From NCBI RefSeq assembly GCF_030815985.1, contig NZ_JAUSXM010000001.1, positions 3,410,001-3,474,000 on the forward strand: a stretch of DNA of 64,000 bases, given 5' to 3'. Within the stretch, counting starts at the first letter, position 1; each line of letters starts with the position of its first letter. Shown here piece by piece: positions 54,567-62,630 of this stretch. The translations under genes and the position numbers were made by a program. Source of the DNA: Paenibacillus sp. W2I17. GTDB taxonomy: Bacteria; Bacillota; Bacilli; Paenibacillales; Paenibacillaceae. The notes below the pieces were generated by a model, which saw only the letters and a list, made by a program, of their open reading frames with translations, was not told the origin of the DNA and ran no database searches.

Positions 54567-55805
54567 ATGAAAATCAATTCGAACTATACCAAGTTATTCG
54601 GTGCATTTTCGCTTACATTTTTGGGTGATGGACTTACGCTTGCTGCAGTTCCTTGGCTCCTATCAAAACTAACGAGCGATACGCTCTATGCCTCTGTCAC
54701 CATGACGGCACTTCGTTTGCCCTGGCTGCTATTCAGTCTGCCCGTGGGTGTTCTCATCGACCGATACTCACGCAAACATATGCTGGTTGGCGCAGGTTTT
54801 ACGCGAATGATACTACTGCTTGCTCTGACGTTATGTATCTGGGGAGGATGGGTGAGTATTCCGCTTCTGGCTCTGTTCATGTTTGGAATTGGCCTGAGCC
54901 GAGTCGTATTCGACAGCACGGTGCAGACGGTCATCCCTCAACTGGTAGATGAAAGTAAGTTGGAAAAAGCCAATGGGCAATTCACCGCGGGACAGTTAAT
55001 CACAAGTGATATTCTGGGCGTTGCTCTGGGAGGGTTTATCATCACCTTGCATATTGTTTTCCCTTTTGCCATAGACGCCGTAACGGCTGTTATTGCTCTG
55101 CTTTTTTTAATCAGTTTGAAGGGAAACTTCTATCCAGGGGATACGGAAACATCCAAGAAGGAAGTTCGCCCAATGAAGAATTGGAAACGTGAGATGTGGT
55201 CCGGTATTCAATACGTCTATCATGATCGTTTTCTCCGCGGATTAGCCATTCTATCTGTCACCATTACGCTGATGTATTCGATCATCCTGGCTACTCAGAT
55301 CTTCTTTGTACGAGATGTGCTTCAATTGGATGCTTTTGCATTTGGTATTCTCATCTCCATTGCAACAATGGGCAGCATTGTGGGGAGCCAGGCTGTTGCT
55401 TATATGCGTAAGAGATGGAGTACAAAACAATTGATTATCTCCTCCATTTTGTGCATGGGAATCATCTACGGTGTGGTGGGTCTTACTACAAATGCATATA
55501 TGGTAGGCGGCCTGTATTTCTGTGCTGCATTTTTCATCATTGTCTACAATGTTACCCGTTCGTCTATCCTGCAACGTTCCGTTCCTAATGAGATGCTTGG
55601 CAGGGTGGGAAGCGTGTTTCGCTTTCTATCCTTTGGCATCAGTGCCATTGGTACGCTTCTCGGCGGATTATTGGTGCGAGTTAGTGAAACGACTTTTGAT
55701 CGTGTATTCTCGCTGCAACTCCCTTATCTCTTGTTAAGCCTGATCTATATCCTGTCTGGTCTGATATTCGCACTGAAGATGAAGAATCACTCAGAGAGCC
55801 AGTAG
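54567..55805 (+). CDS. MFS transporter
   Basis: 412 residues from ATG 54567, preceded by GGAGGGAACG. Twelve helices with the loop 2-3 signature LPVGVLIDRYSRKHMLVGAGF. The segment GIGLSRVVFDSTVQTVIPQLVDESKLEKANGQ is typical of the MFS_3/enterobactin exporter-like branch, with a possible macrolide or drug efflux role. It diverges from the galactokinase-family gene. The substrate is unknown. Confidence 0.9.
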   Translation: MKINSNYTKLFGAFSLTFLGDGLTLAAVPWLLSKLTSDTLYASVTMTALRLPWLLFSLPVGVLIDRYSRKHMLVGAGFTRMILLLALTLCIWGGWVSIPLLALFMFGIGLSRVVFDSTVQTVIPQLVDESKLEKANGQFTAGQLITSDILGVALGGFIITLHIVFPFAIDAVTAVIALLFLISLKGNFYPGDTETSKKEVRPMKNWKREMWSGIQYVYHDRFLRGLAILSVTITLMYSIILATQIFFVRDVLQLDAFAFGILISIATMGSIVGSQAVAYMRKRWSTKQLIISSILCMGIIYGVVGLTTNAYMVGGLYFCAAFFIIVYNVTRSSILQRSVPNEMLGRVGSVFRFLSFGISAIGTLLGGLLVRVSETTFDRVFSLQLPYLLLSLIYILSGLIFALKMKNHSESQ

Positions 55806-55882
55806 CGTAACATCAACGCTTGACTGTTACGTTAGGTCATACTTGATAATGATCTCAAGCTTACATGAAGGAGAGATTAAGG

Positions 55883-56809
55883 ATGAAGATTACCGCGTTA
55901 CGTTCAGATAAAATCTATGAGGAGATCATCCAGGCTGCACCCGATGAGAAATTGGAGTTATACCGCGAGCGAATGATGAGTCCATTCATGAACAAATGGA
56001 ACATTCAACAGATCCCGTTTCGCTCTCAAGAGCCTCACGGCTTCGACGTGATCATGATGAATAACTTTATGAATATCGCTCCAGCAGATATCACACCTGA
56101 GATTAACGAATCGTTAGCAGCGATTTCGTCTGAAGCATTATGGCAACAGTGTCATGAAGCTGTTCGTACAAGTCTATCCACCTTTACAGATCACGGGATT
56201 GAGCTATCGGTCTCCGAATATCTATATACGATTTTGTTAGGCGACAAGAATAGCCCTTCACTCATGATGAACGAAGGTATCAGCGGAGATGGTGGAATAC
56301 CGGGTTATATTATTGCGAACCTGATCCCCAATAGGTATACTCTACCTCGTATGCAATCCGTGTTAGCCCATGAATGCAATCATAATGTGAGATATCAATA
56401 TATCCAGTGGAATCCACAGATTACGCTTGGCGAGATGGTGGTTAGCGAGGGGTTGGCCGAGAGTTTTGCGACATCCCTGTATGGAGAAGAGTTGCTAGGC
56501 CCCTGGGTAGCCAAAACGGATATGGAGACATTGAATACCGTAATCAAGCCAAAAATGAAAGACCAGCTGCATGTCACCGGTTTTGACCAAATTAATCCGT
56601 ATCTATACGGCGATGAACTTGCCATCATGCAAAACTTCACGCCCGTAGGTATGCCCTATGCGGCTGGCTATGCCTGCGGTTATCATTTAATACAATATTA
56701 TCTGAACAAAACAGGTACACCGATTACCCAAGCAACCATCACTCCGGCAAGTGTCATCCTTGCTGAAACAAAGGACTTTTGGAATGAAGACACCCTATTT
56801 CACCGTTAA
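55883..56809 (+). CDS. DUF2268/YjaZ-like putative zinc protease
   Basis: 308 residues from ATG 55883 behind AAGGAGAG. The motif VLAHECNHNVRYQ is the HExxH-like zinc site (here HECNH, so the position normally read as HExxH is present). GLAESFATSLYGEE supplies the third ligand as in gluzincin-type DUF2268 proteins. There is no signal peptide. It overlaps the MerR-type gene by 26 bases, so both are probably one unit and the protease may be the regulated product. The substrate is unknown. Confidence 0.82.
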   Translation: MKITALRSDKIYEEIIQAAPDEKLELYRERMMSPFMNKWNIQQIPFRSQEPHGFDVIMMNNFMNIAPADITPEINESLAAISSEALWQQCHEAVRTSLSTFTDHGIELSVSEYLYTILLGDKNSPSLMMNEGISGDGGIPGYIIANLIPNRYTLPRMQSVLAHECNHNVRYQYIQWNPQITLGEMVVSEGLAESFATSLYGEELLGPWVAKTDMETLNTVIKPKMKDQLHVTGFDQINPYLYGDELAIMQNFTPVGMPYAAGYACGYHLIQYYLNKTGTPITQATITPASVILAETKDFWNEDTLFHR

Positions 56810-57553
56810 AGATATCATTCAGATTACAGGCATCACCAAACGCGCATTACATTATTACGATAAAACAGATCTATTAAAACCGAGCAGAGTCGAGGACAAT
56901 GGCTATCGGTATTACGATCGAGAGGCACTGGGGAATCTGCAAATGATTCTCTTGTTCAAAAGAAATGAATTTCTCATTAAAGACATTGCAGCCATGATGC
57001 AACTCTCCAAAGAAGAACAAAAAGATATCCTAAGAGAGCACCGCAGCACACTCGTTCAACGCAAACAAAAGCTCGAAACCATCATCGACCAGTTGGACGA
57101 GTATGTGATGGGACGGATATCTCTCATCTTCATCTGTTTGACGACTCTTCCATTCTGTCCATTCAAGAACAATATGAATCCGAGGCGAAGTTTGTATATG
57201 GAGATACCAAGAAATATCAGGAATTCGAAGCCAATGTGAACCAACTGTCTGCGGAAGAGCAAGAAAAAGCCTACCAGCAGTTCTCGGTTAACATGGAGCA
57301 GGTATTTCGGGAGTTGGCGAAACATCAGAATCTGTCTCCTGCCTCTGGTGAGGTGCAATCGTTGGTGGTTGAATGGAAGAATTGCTTGGAACAGTTTATG
57401 GTCTGTGATGCTGAGATTTTGAGTTGTATCGCGGAAGCCTATACGACGGATCGCCGCTATGCGGGTTATTTTGATCAGTTTGGCGATGAGAATTTTTTGA
57501 GGTTTTTGTATGAAGCGATTATGGTTTTTATAGAATCGGCATCGAACAGATAA
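56784..57553 (+). pseudogene. MerR/TipAS-type regulator, frameshifted
   Basis: The N-terminal MerR domain (TVKDIIQITGITKRALHYYDKTDLLKPSR) and coiled coil are intact from ATG 56784 to about 57109. The frame is then lost at the G3 run 57110-57112. Adding one base there restores about 255 residues (TDISHLHLFDDSSILSIQEQ onward) ending in a TipAS antibiotic-recognition domain (LAKHQNLSPASG to FLYEAIMVFIESA). The downstream frame (57236-57553) has no start signal of its own. Real inactivation and a base-calling error are both possible. Confidence 0.85.
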
Positions 57554-57580
57554 GCTTTCGAGTGAAAAGAAGTCCCCCAT

Positions 57581-57850
57581 ACTTCGCCACAGCCGTGTCT
57601 CAATTCGTGGATCAACCTCACAGAGCGCCCGTAGTCCTTCCGGCTGTGTTATGTACAGATAATCTCCTGTGAGCATCCGTACTTCTGCCCCACGCTCCGC
57701 CGCCCGCTTTAGGTGCGGGGCCAGCAGTCTCACCCCGGACTGCATAATAAAGGACGTCATAATATAAATCCCGGATGCATGCTGCATCCGGGCAATCAGT
57801 TCGTCTGCCAAGTTATCTGTAATGAGTTTTACGTTAAGCTTCGTCGACAT
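57581..57850 (-). pseudogene. N-terminal remnant of a PLD-domain helicase-type protein
   Basis: The first 90 codons (ATG 57850, VKLITDNLADELIARMQHASGIYIMTSFIMQSG to DPRIETRLWRS) match the phospholipase-D-like N-terminal domain of DEAD/DEAH helicases with a C-terminal DUF3427. Homology stops at the usual LWxS position, and the reading frame then runs antisense through the MerR/TipAS gene. The DNA beyond was probably deleted. The start overlaps the MazG-like gene, as expected for an original operon. Confidence 0.7.
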
Positions 57851-58160
57851 CGATCAGATACACCCGTTCCTGAAATCCACCGCGCGCCTCGGCTTTGTCT
57901 GCCCGTAGCTTATCCAGCTGCGCAGCATTCGCACCGTGCACCTCCGCCAGCGCCCGAATCACTTCAAGCATGTCAGCCAGTTCTTCCAATGCTTCCTGAT
58001 CGCTTACTGCATTTAAGTACTCATCCGATTCTTCTTGCAGCTTCGTTCTTAACTCTTGCTTATACTCCTCCGGGTCCAGAATGCGTGTGCGGCATTCCTT
58101 ACCACTGGATGTGATGATATGTGGAATCTTGTCCCGCACCAATTTGTTGTATGTAGGCAT
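57834..58160 (-). CDS. MazG-like/phosphoribosyl-ATP pyrophosphohydrolase-type NTP hydrolase
   Basis: 108 residues from ATG 58160 (AAAGGATG upstream). The longer frame to 58226 lacks a start signal. Helical fold with NKLVRDKIPHIITSS, LQEESDEYLNA and EELADMLEVIRALAEVHG: the EExxE and ExxD metal motifs of all-alpha NTP pyrophosphatases. It removes pyrophosphate from (d)NTPs, probably house-cleaning. It overlaps the PLD-helicase remnant by 17 bases, so the pair was once a unit. Confidence 0.85.
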   Translation of the reverse strand: MPTYNKLVRDKIPHIITSSGKECRTRILDPEEYKQELRTKLQEESDEYLNAVSDQEALEELADMLEVIRALAEVHGANAAQLDKLRADKAEARGGFQERVYLIDVDEA

Positions 58161-58259
58161 GTGGTATAACATCCTTTCTGCTCTTGAAGTCTCCCAGCCT
58201 CGATCCAGAATCTCCCTTGTTGCCATTATACAAGTTGCTATGTGGAGGGATGGGTTGAG

Positions 58260-58541
58260 TTAATAGAAAATAATTAACAAACAGACCAACGGGCACGACG
58301 TCAACAATGCCGCTGTAAAACTGATCTGTGCCGCGACTCGTCCTCCGGTAAACTCTTGCCGTGAAAAGAACATCCAGATCGAGAGGTACGCAGCGAATAG
58401 CGGGAATGTAATCATCTCTCTAAACGTACTCGGTTCCATATACCCATTCATCATACTTTTACCAATTAGGATTAAAGTGACCAATTCCAATATAGATAAT
58501 ATAAAAAACGCGATAGCAAGCACTCTTTTCAAAATGTACAC
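58260..58541 (-). CDS. Small membrane protein, unknown
   Basis: 93 residues with three helices (about 4-27, 44-59, 72-92). The start is GTG 58541 or TTG 58532. It lies 100 bases upstream of the MazG-like gene. No family recognised. Confidence 0.5.
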   Translation of the reverse strand: MYILKRVLAIAFFILSILELVTLILIGKSMMNGYMEPSTFREMITFPLFAAYLSIWMFFSRQEFTGGRVAAQISFTAALLTSCPLVCLLIIFY

Positions 58542-58677
58542 CTACTTTCCAGATGCAAAGCAAAGAGCTTCCTTTGTTTTCTCTGCATCATATATCCTTT
58601 ATTTGGATGATGTCATCTTGTAAGCGTAACATAGATAAATCAAACATTTAACCCAAATGATCAATTAAAAAAACATC

Positions 58678-59193
58678 TTACTCTGATGAATCATCCTCCA
58701 ATTGAGTGGCTAACTCGTCCAATATCTCTTCCGTTCGTTGAATAAGCTTTTCGAAGTTGTTCGGTTCTAGTGGCTGGTCATATGGGTAATCCGCTTGGGA
58801 TGACATATGTTGCATCGTGCCGATGAACAAGGCAATATCCAATCCAGTTTCAGTGTCCGTATGCACTAAAGGTAAGATTTCGTTCATGGTGATTTCCTTG
58901 GGTGGATGCATTGAATGATACTTATGGATATAAAGCGCTTTAATCATGGAGGCTAGAGCCCAATCACATAGAATTAGACAGGCTTTAAACTGATTGTGAT
59001 TACACATGATGACGGCAAGTTTCAAATGATACTTAGCATGTTGGTGATAGTCCATTATTGTAGTACGTAGCATATGGTAAGCAGGAATGTGTTTGGACCT
59101 AGGTTGTGTGGAGATATCATGGTCTTGCAAACGTGGGGTAAAATCTACTTGGTGATTACAATGTGCTTCGGTTATGGACCAATTTCTTGCCAT
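58678..59193 (-). CDS. HEPN-like helical protein
   Basis: 171 residues from ATG 59193 (GGAGGG six bases upstream). A segment rich in His and Asn is followed by a helical domain (YHQHAKYHLKLAVIMCNHNQFKACLILCDWALASMIKALYIHKY) with the HEPN pattern: an A-rich helix, a short loop, a second helix ending in K-A-L, then an acidic loop. No clear R-x(4-6)-H nuclease motif is present. It diverges from an XRE regulator at the edge of the defence island. A toxin-like or RNA-binding role is possible; function unknown. Confidence 0.55.
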   Translation of the reverse strand: MARNWSITEAHCNHQVDFTPRLQDHDISTQPRSKHIPAYHMLRTTIMDYHQHAKYHLKLAVIMCNHNQFKACLILCDWALASMIKALYIHKYHSMHPPKEITMNEILPLVHTDTETGLDIALFIGTMQHMSSQADYPYDQPLEPNNFEKLIQRTEEILDELATQLEDDSSE

Positions 59194-59204
59194 TGTCATC
59201 CCTC

Positions 59205-59333
59205 CAAAGAGTTAATACCAGTATTATACAATAAATACATACTCAAAGATATAATTAAACAAAATTATACGATTCAAGTAGTCATGTTTAGCCCCCGAAA
59301 TCTTGTCTACACTTTTACATAGAGGGGGTGCGT
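59205..59333. promoter_or_regulatory. Divergent operator region with two inverted repeats
   Basis: Inverted repeats TAATAC-CA-GTATTA (59213-59226) and TATAATT-6-AATTATA (59250-59269) lie between the HEPN-like gene and the XRE regulator. They are good candidate binding sites for the XRE protein, allowing joint control of both directions. Confidence 0.45.
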
Positions 59334-59699
59334 ATGGTGGAAGACAGAGAAATTTTAAATTTAGTCGGCGCTCGAATCAAGGTTTTAAGGAAAGAAAAGG
59401 GACTATCCCAAGAGGCACTTGGAGAAAAAGGTGGATTTCATTTTACATACATTGGACAAGTGGAACGTGGAGAAAAGAATGTATCTTTAATTAATCTCGC
59501 TAAAATTGCTGAGGCATTGGGAGTGAATATAACGCAATTATTTGCTTATGTGAATAAAGAAATGAAGTTCATGGAGTCAGAAACTTTGATTCAGGAGATC
59601 GTAAGTATATTAAAAGATATGCCAATTGAAAATATACTACTATCTAAAAATATTATTATTGAAATCCTAAAAATGCATGGTGATAAAAAATCCGAATAA
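59334..59699 (+). CDS. XRE-family regulator (possible R-M control protein)
   Basis: About 121 residues from ATG 59334 behind GAGGGGG. It has a 60-residue lambda-Cro-like helix-turn-helix (IKVLRKEKGLSQEALGEKGGFHFTYIGQVERGEKNVSLINLAKIAEAL), the same layout as small R-M controller proteins, plus a longer helical C-terminal tail (about 70-121). It is 56 bases upstream of the HNH endonuclease gene. It is AT-rich compared with genes to the left. Confidence 0.85.
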   Translation: MVEDREILNLVGARIKVLRKEKGLSQEALGEKGGFHFTYIGQVERGEKNVSLINLAKIAEALGVNITQLFAYVNKEMKFMESETLIQEIVSILKDMPIENILLSKNIIIEILKMHGDKKSE

Positions 59700-59755
59700 A
59701 ATTTGAAAATTGCACTGTCATCATTACTAATTTTTTCTTAAGGAGATAACTTTGC

Positions 59756-60625
59756 ATGCCTCTTATACTTTCTCAAAGGATAAACTTTGATTCCAACTAT
59801 CAAGATATTCCTTTTAAGGTATATCACTATCCAAAAAAATATAGAAGCAAAATTAAATCAGGAGATATTTTCATTTATCATCAGGGTGACAAAAAAAATC
59901 CAACTAATAGATTCTATTATGGATATGGTGTAGTAGGACAAATATCATCCATGGATGGTGAAAATTATTTTGCGGAAATAATAGGCGGTACGCCTTTCCC
60001 CTACAAAGTACCACTAAAGTATGAGACATCACAATATTATGAAAATTTTGGAGATGGCTATAATGAACGCAAAAAACCTGACTGGCAAAATGCTATTAGA
60101 TTTATTTCGCATGATGCATTTAATTTAATTATTGAAGCAGCTTATGTAAGTGATATACAGTCCCTATACGATATTTCAAATATCGAATCTATTAGTGAAC
60201 CTCTAATGTTAATTTCAAAATTAAACAAGATTTATTCTAATTATAATTTCGAAATGAGAAACAAAATTGTAAGTGAACATTTAGACCGTGGCACTTCTGT
60301 AACGAATGCTTTAAAGAAAATATTGGGACCTAACTGTCAGATATGTGGAGAACCCGGATTCGAAAAAAAGGATGGGACAAGATATATAGAAGCACATCAT
60401 CTTATCCAACTATCCCAAAAAAAATTAGCTTCTTTATGTTCTGATAACATTATTTTACTATGTTCAAACTGCCATAAAGAAATTCATCACGGAAAGCATT
60501 TCAGTCATTCAGCAGATGAAACAAAATTATATATTGAACTAGGGACCAAAAGAGTCAGTATACAAAAAAATACTATTGATTATCTTAAGAAACTTGAACA
60601 ATGTCAGGCTCTAGTACCATCATAA
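59756..60625 (+). CDS. EVE/PUA-like plus HNH endonuclease
   Basis: 289 residues, ATG behind AAGGAG. The N-terminal half (about 10-115) has the beta-rich GDIFIYHQGD and YYGYGVVGQI pattern of EVE/PUA-like domains that bind modified bases. The C-terminal part (about 195-260) is an HNH nuclease with CQICGEPGF, EAHHLIQLS, NIILLCSNCHKEIHHG, giving both zinc CxxC pairs and the catalytic His. The layout matches modification-dependent (type IV-like) endonucleases such as EVE-HNH enzymes. AT-rich. The EVE assignment is tentative. Confidence 0.7.
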   Translation: MPLILSQRINFDSNYQDIPFKVYHYPKKYRSKIKSGDIFIYHQGDKKNPTNRFYYGYGVVGQISSMDGENYFAEIIGGTPFPYKVPLKYETSQYYENFGDGYNERKKPDWQNAIRFISHDAFNLIIEAAYVSDIQSLYDISNIESISEPLMLISKLNKIYSNYNFEMRNKIVSEHLDRGTSVTNALKKILGPNCQICGEPGFEKKDGTRYIEAHHLIQLSQKKLASLCSDNIILLCSNCHKEIHHGKHFSHSADETKLYIELGTKRVSIQKNTIDYLKKLEQCQALVPS

Positions 60626-60681
60626 TGTCATCTCACTCACCACATAATATTAGAACGAAATCTACACCTCTGAGTATAAAA

Positions 60682-60724
60682 AATCCCAAAACGGCCCCAT
60701 TTTTAATGGGGCCGTTTTGGGATT
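60682..60724. terminator. Bidirectional terminator between the HNH and methylase genes
   Basis: Perfect 18-base arms (60682-60699 and 60707-60724) beginning AATCCCAAAACGG, with A-rich and T-rich flanks. It can stop transcription from both sides. Confidence 0.9.
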
Positions 60725-60730
60725 AAACAT

Positions 60731-61873
60731 CTAAACAGTAGATTTATATACTTTCTTCTTCTGTCCTAAATCTACATTTATTACAGCTGCAATTTGTTTG
60801 GCAATATCCTTCACTAATGGAACAACAACTGAATTACCAAATTGTCTGTACGCTTGAGTATCAGATACGACTATTTTAAATTCTTCCGGATATCCTTGCA
60901 GTCTGGCACATTCCCTTGGTGTCAGTCGCCTTGGATTCCCACCATTAATACTGGGAATAAGGATTTCAGAACCATCCTTGTGATATCGTGCACTTAATGT
61001 TCTTGCTATTCCGTCAAGATCAGTTAAACCAAAACCAAATCCGTTCCCTTTAAGCCTATGCTTCTCAGCGTAATCCTGAAGATATTGCCATAGTTTGTCG
61101 GACAATGTATATTTATCTTCGACTGTTTGATCGAGTATGGACTTAAAAGGGAGTATTTCACCGTTAGGTATCGGAAAGTTGAATGTTTCCTTACCCTTAA
61201 ATATATTTCTATCAAATCCCACGATAAAAATACGTTCTCTATGTTGTGGGACATAATACTTACCATCCAGTACGGTGATATGCAAATTGTAATCAAGTTC
61301 TTCCAATGTGGACCGAATGATCTCAAAAGTTTTGCCCTTATCATGCGATCTCAAATTCTTTACATTTTCCAGCAAAAAGGCTTTTGGGCGCTTTTCTTTT
61401 ATAATTCTGGCAACATCAAAAAACAAAGTCCCCTGTGTTTTATCCAAAAATCCATGTTCTTTCCCCAAGCTGGTTTTTTTAGAGACTCCGGCCAAAGAGA
61501 ATGGCTGACAAGGAAATCCTGCAACGAGAATGTCATGATCTGGTATTTCTTGTGATTGGATTTTTGTGATATCACCTTTCGGCAGTTCTCCAAAATTGCT
61601 GAAATATGTTTTCTGTGCGTATTTGTCCCACTCCGAAGAAAAAACGCAATGTCCGTTGACGGATTCAAAGGCGATTCTCATTCCCCCTATTCCAGCAAAC
61701 AAATCAATGAATCTAAAGTCTGCATTTTCAGCTCTATAAGTCGCTTCCGTTTCTTTAAGAACCTGCGAGGTAGCTCCCATAACAAAATCCTGAATCGAGA
61801 CCCCTTGTATTTCTGAATACTGTTTTATTTTTGAATGTAATTCTTCATTCAACTTTATATGAATCTGTTTCAA
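60731..61873 (-). CDS. C5-cytosine DNA methyltransferase (Dcm/EcoRII-like) with ribbon-helix-helix-like N-terminus
   Basis: 380 residues, TTG start at 61873 with GGAGGG upstream. The N-terminal 40 residues ([32 protein letters not shown]) have the beta-alpha-alpha pattern of ribbon-helix-helix repressors. Then come methylase motifs I ([16 protein letters not shown]), IV ([12 protein letters not shown], the catalytic Cys), VI (FLLENVKNL), VIII ([10 protein letters not shown]), IX ([15 protein letters not shown]) and X ([11 protein letters not shown]). With the EcoRII-like nuclease and Vsr it indicates CCWGG-like specificity. It protects host DNA and may autoregulate. Confidence 0.93.
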   Translation of the reverse strand: MKQIHIKLNEELHSKIKQYSEIQGVSIQDFVMGATSQVLKETEATYRAENADFRFIDLFAGIGGMRIAFESVNGHCVFSSEWDKYAQKTYFSNFGELPKGDITKIQSQEIPDHDILVAGFPCQPFSLAGVSKKTSLGKEHGFLDKTQGTLFFDVARIIKEKRPKAFLLENVKNLRSHDKGKTFEIIRSTLEELDYNLHITVLDGKYYVPQHRERIFIVGFDRNIFKGKETFNFPIPNGEILPFKSILDQTVEDKYTLSDKLWQYLQDYAEKHRLKGNGFGFGLTDLDGIARTLSARYHKDGSEILIPSINGGNPRRLTPRECARLQGYPEEFKIVVSDTQAYRQFGNSVVVPLVKDIAKQIAAVINVDLGQKKKVYKSTV

Positions 61874-61885
61874 TCGGATCCCTCC

Positions 61886-61913
61886 GGGTCAAGTTATATA
61901 CCCATATTAACCC
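61886..61913. promoter_or_regulatory. Candidate methylase operator (inverted repeat)
   Basis: GGGTCAA at 61886-61892 and TTAACCC at 61907-61913 form an inverted repeat with one mismatch, overlapping the ATATAAC region before the methylase start. This is a fitting site for the ribbon-helix-helix-like N-terminus to repress its own gene. Confidence 0.4.
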
Positions 61914-61947
61914 TTGTTAATTAATTTGGCAAACAAATATTCGCATT

Positions 61948-62139
61948 TCATGATTTTTTAATTGAATTAAACCATAATTCAATGTCCTCGCTCATTTTTG
62001 AGAGTTCCACATGAAAAGGATAGTTCTCACTCACGGTTTCTGGAACCACTGACCAATCAATCTTTTCCCATGTTTGACCCAGTTCTTCAATAGCTTTGGA
62101 CAGTGCGTATACCTTTTCCAATAATTCTTCCTTCAACAC
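61948..62139 (-). CDS. Small protein of the R-M operon, unknown
   Basis: 63 residues, GTG or TTG start (62139 or 62136) behind GGAGGAG, overlapping the vsr stop. Mostly helical and acidic (LLEKVYALSKAIEELGQTWEKIDW), with a central Trp-rich turn. It lies between vsr and the methylase genes in the same direction. Unrecognised. It could be a regulator or partner of one of the enzymes, but nothing in it shows which. Confidence 0.5.
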   Translation of the reverse strand: MLKEELLEKVYALSKAIEELGQTWEKIDWSVVPETVSENYPFHVELSKMSEDIELWFNSIKKS

Positions 62140-62555
62140 TTTCTCCTCCTTGCATCGACTATATAGTTATAAATTTTATTAATAGTTATATCATAATCGG
62201 TTTTGAATTCGTGCTCCCAAACACGAAGAATATTCCAATCATTTTTTAAATAAAATTCATTCACAGCCTGATCCCTTTTTTTATTTCCTTCCAGTTTATT
62301 AGCCCAAAATTCTGCATTGTTCTTTGGTCTGTTCGCGTGGATTGAACAACCATGCCAAAAACAGGAATCAATAAAAATCACAACTTTATATTTTCTAATT
62401 GAAATATCCGGTCTTCCCATTAACACTTTTGTATTTCTTCTAAAACGTAGACCTTTCCTCCAAAGACTGCTTGCCACCCTATTTTCCAGCTTGGAAACGG
62501 ACTTGATAGAACTCATCATTTTGCTTCGGGTCTCTTTCGATACAATATCACTCAT
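62133..62555 (-). CDS. vsr: Very short patch repair endonuclease
   Basis: 140 residues from ATG 62555 (GGGGGTG upstream). Vsr motifs in order are ETRSKMMSSIKS, FRRNTKVLMGRPDISI, KVVIFIDSCFWHGC (metal-binding Asp and the zinc Cys/His), NAEFWANKLEGNKKRD and ILRVWEHEF. It nicks beside T:G mismatches that arise when the 5-methylcytosine made by the neighbouring methylase deaminates in CT(A/T)GG-like context. Its presence next to a C5 methylase is the classic dcm-vsr pairing. Confidence 0.94.
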   Translation of the reverse strand: MSDIVSKETRSKMMSSIKSVSKLENRVASSLWRKGLRFRRNTKVLMGRPDISIRKYKVVIFIDSCFWHGCSIHANRPKNNAEFWANKLEGNKKRDQAVNEFYLKNDWNILRVWEHEFKTDYDITINKIYNYIVDARRRKC

Positions 62556-62585
62556 AATATCACCCCCACACATGGATTAATACCC

Positions 62586-62620
62586 AAAAAAGGACAGTAT
62601 CACATCGAGTGATTACTGCC
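62586..62620 (-). terminator. Terminator of the EcoRII-like endonuclease gene
   Basis: Stem GGACAGTATCAC/GTGATTACTGCC with small mismatches and a TTTTTT tail on the minus strand. It lies just before the vsr gene, so vsr and the methylase need their own promoter. Confidence 0.65.
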
Positions 62621-62630
62621 CAACATTAAT

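Noticed and set aside
57056..57580. Downstream half of the 264-residue minus-strand frame starting at 57850
   Set aside because: Antisense to the MerR/TipAS gene; only the first 90 codons (57581-57850) show real homology.
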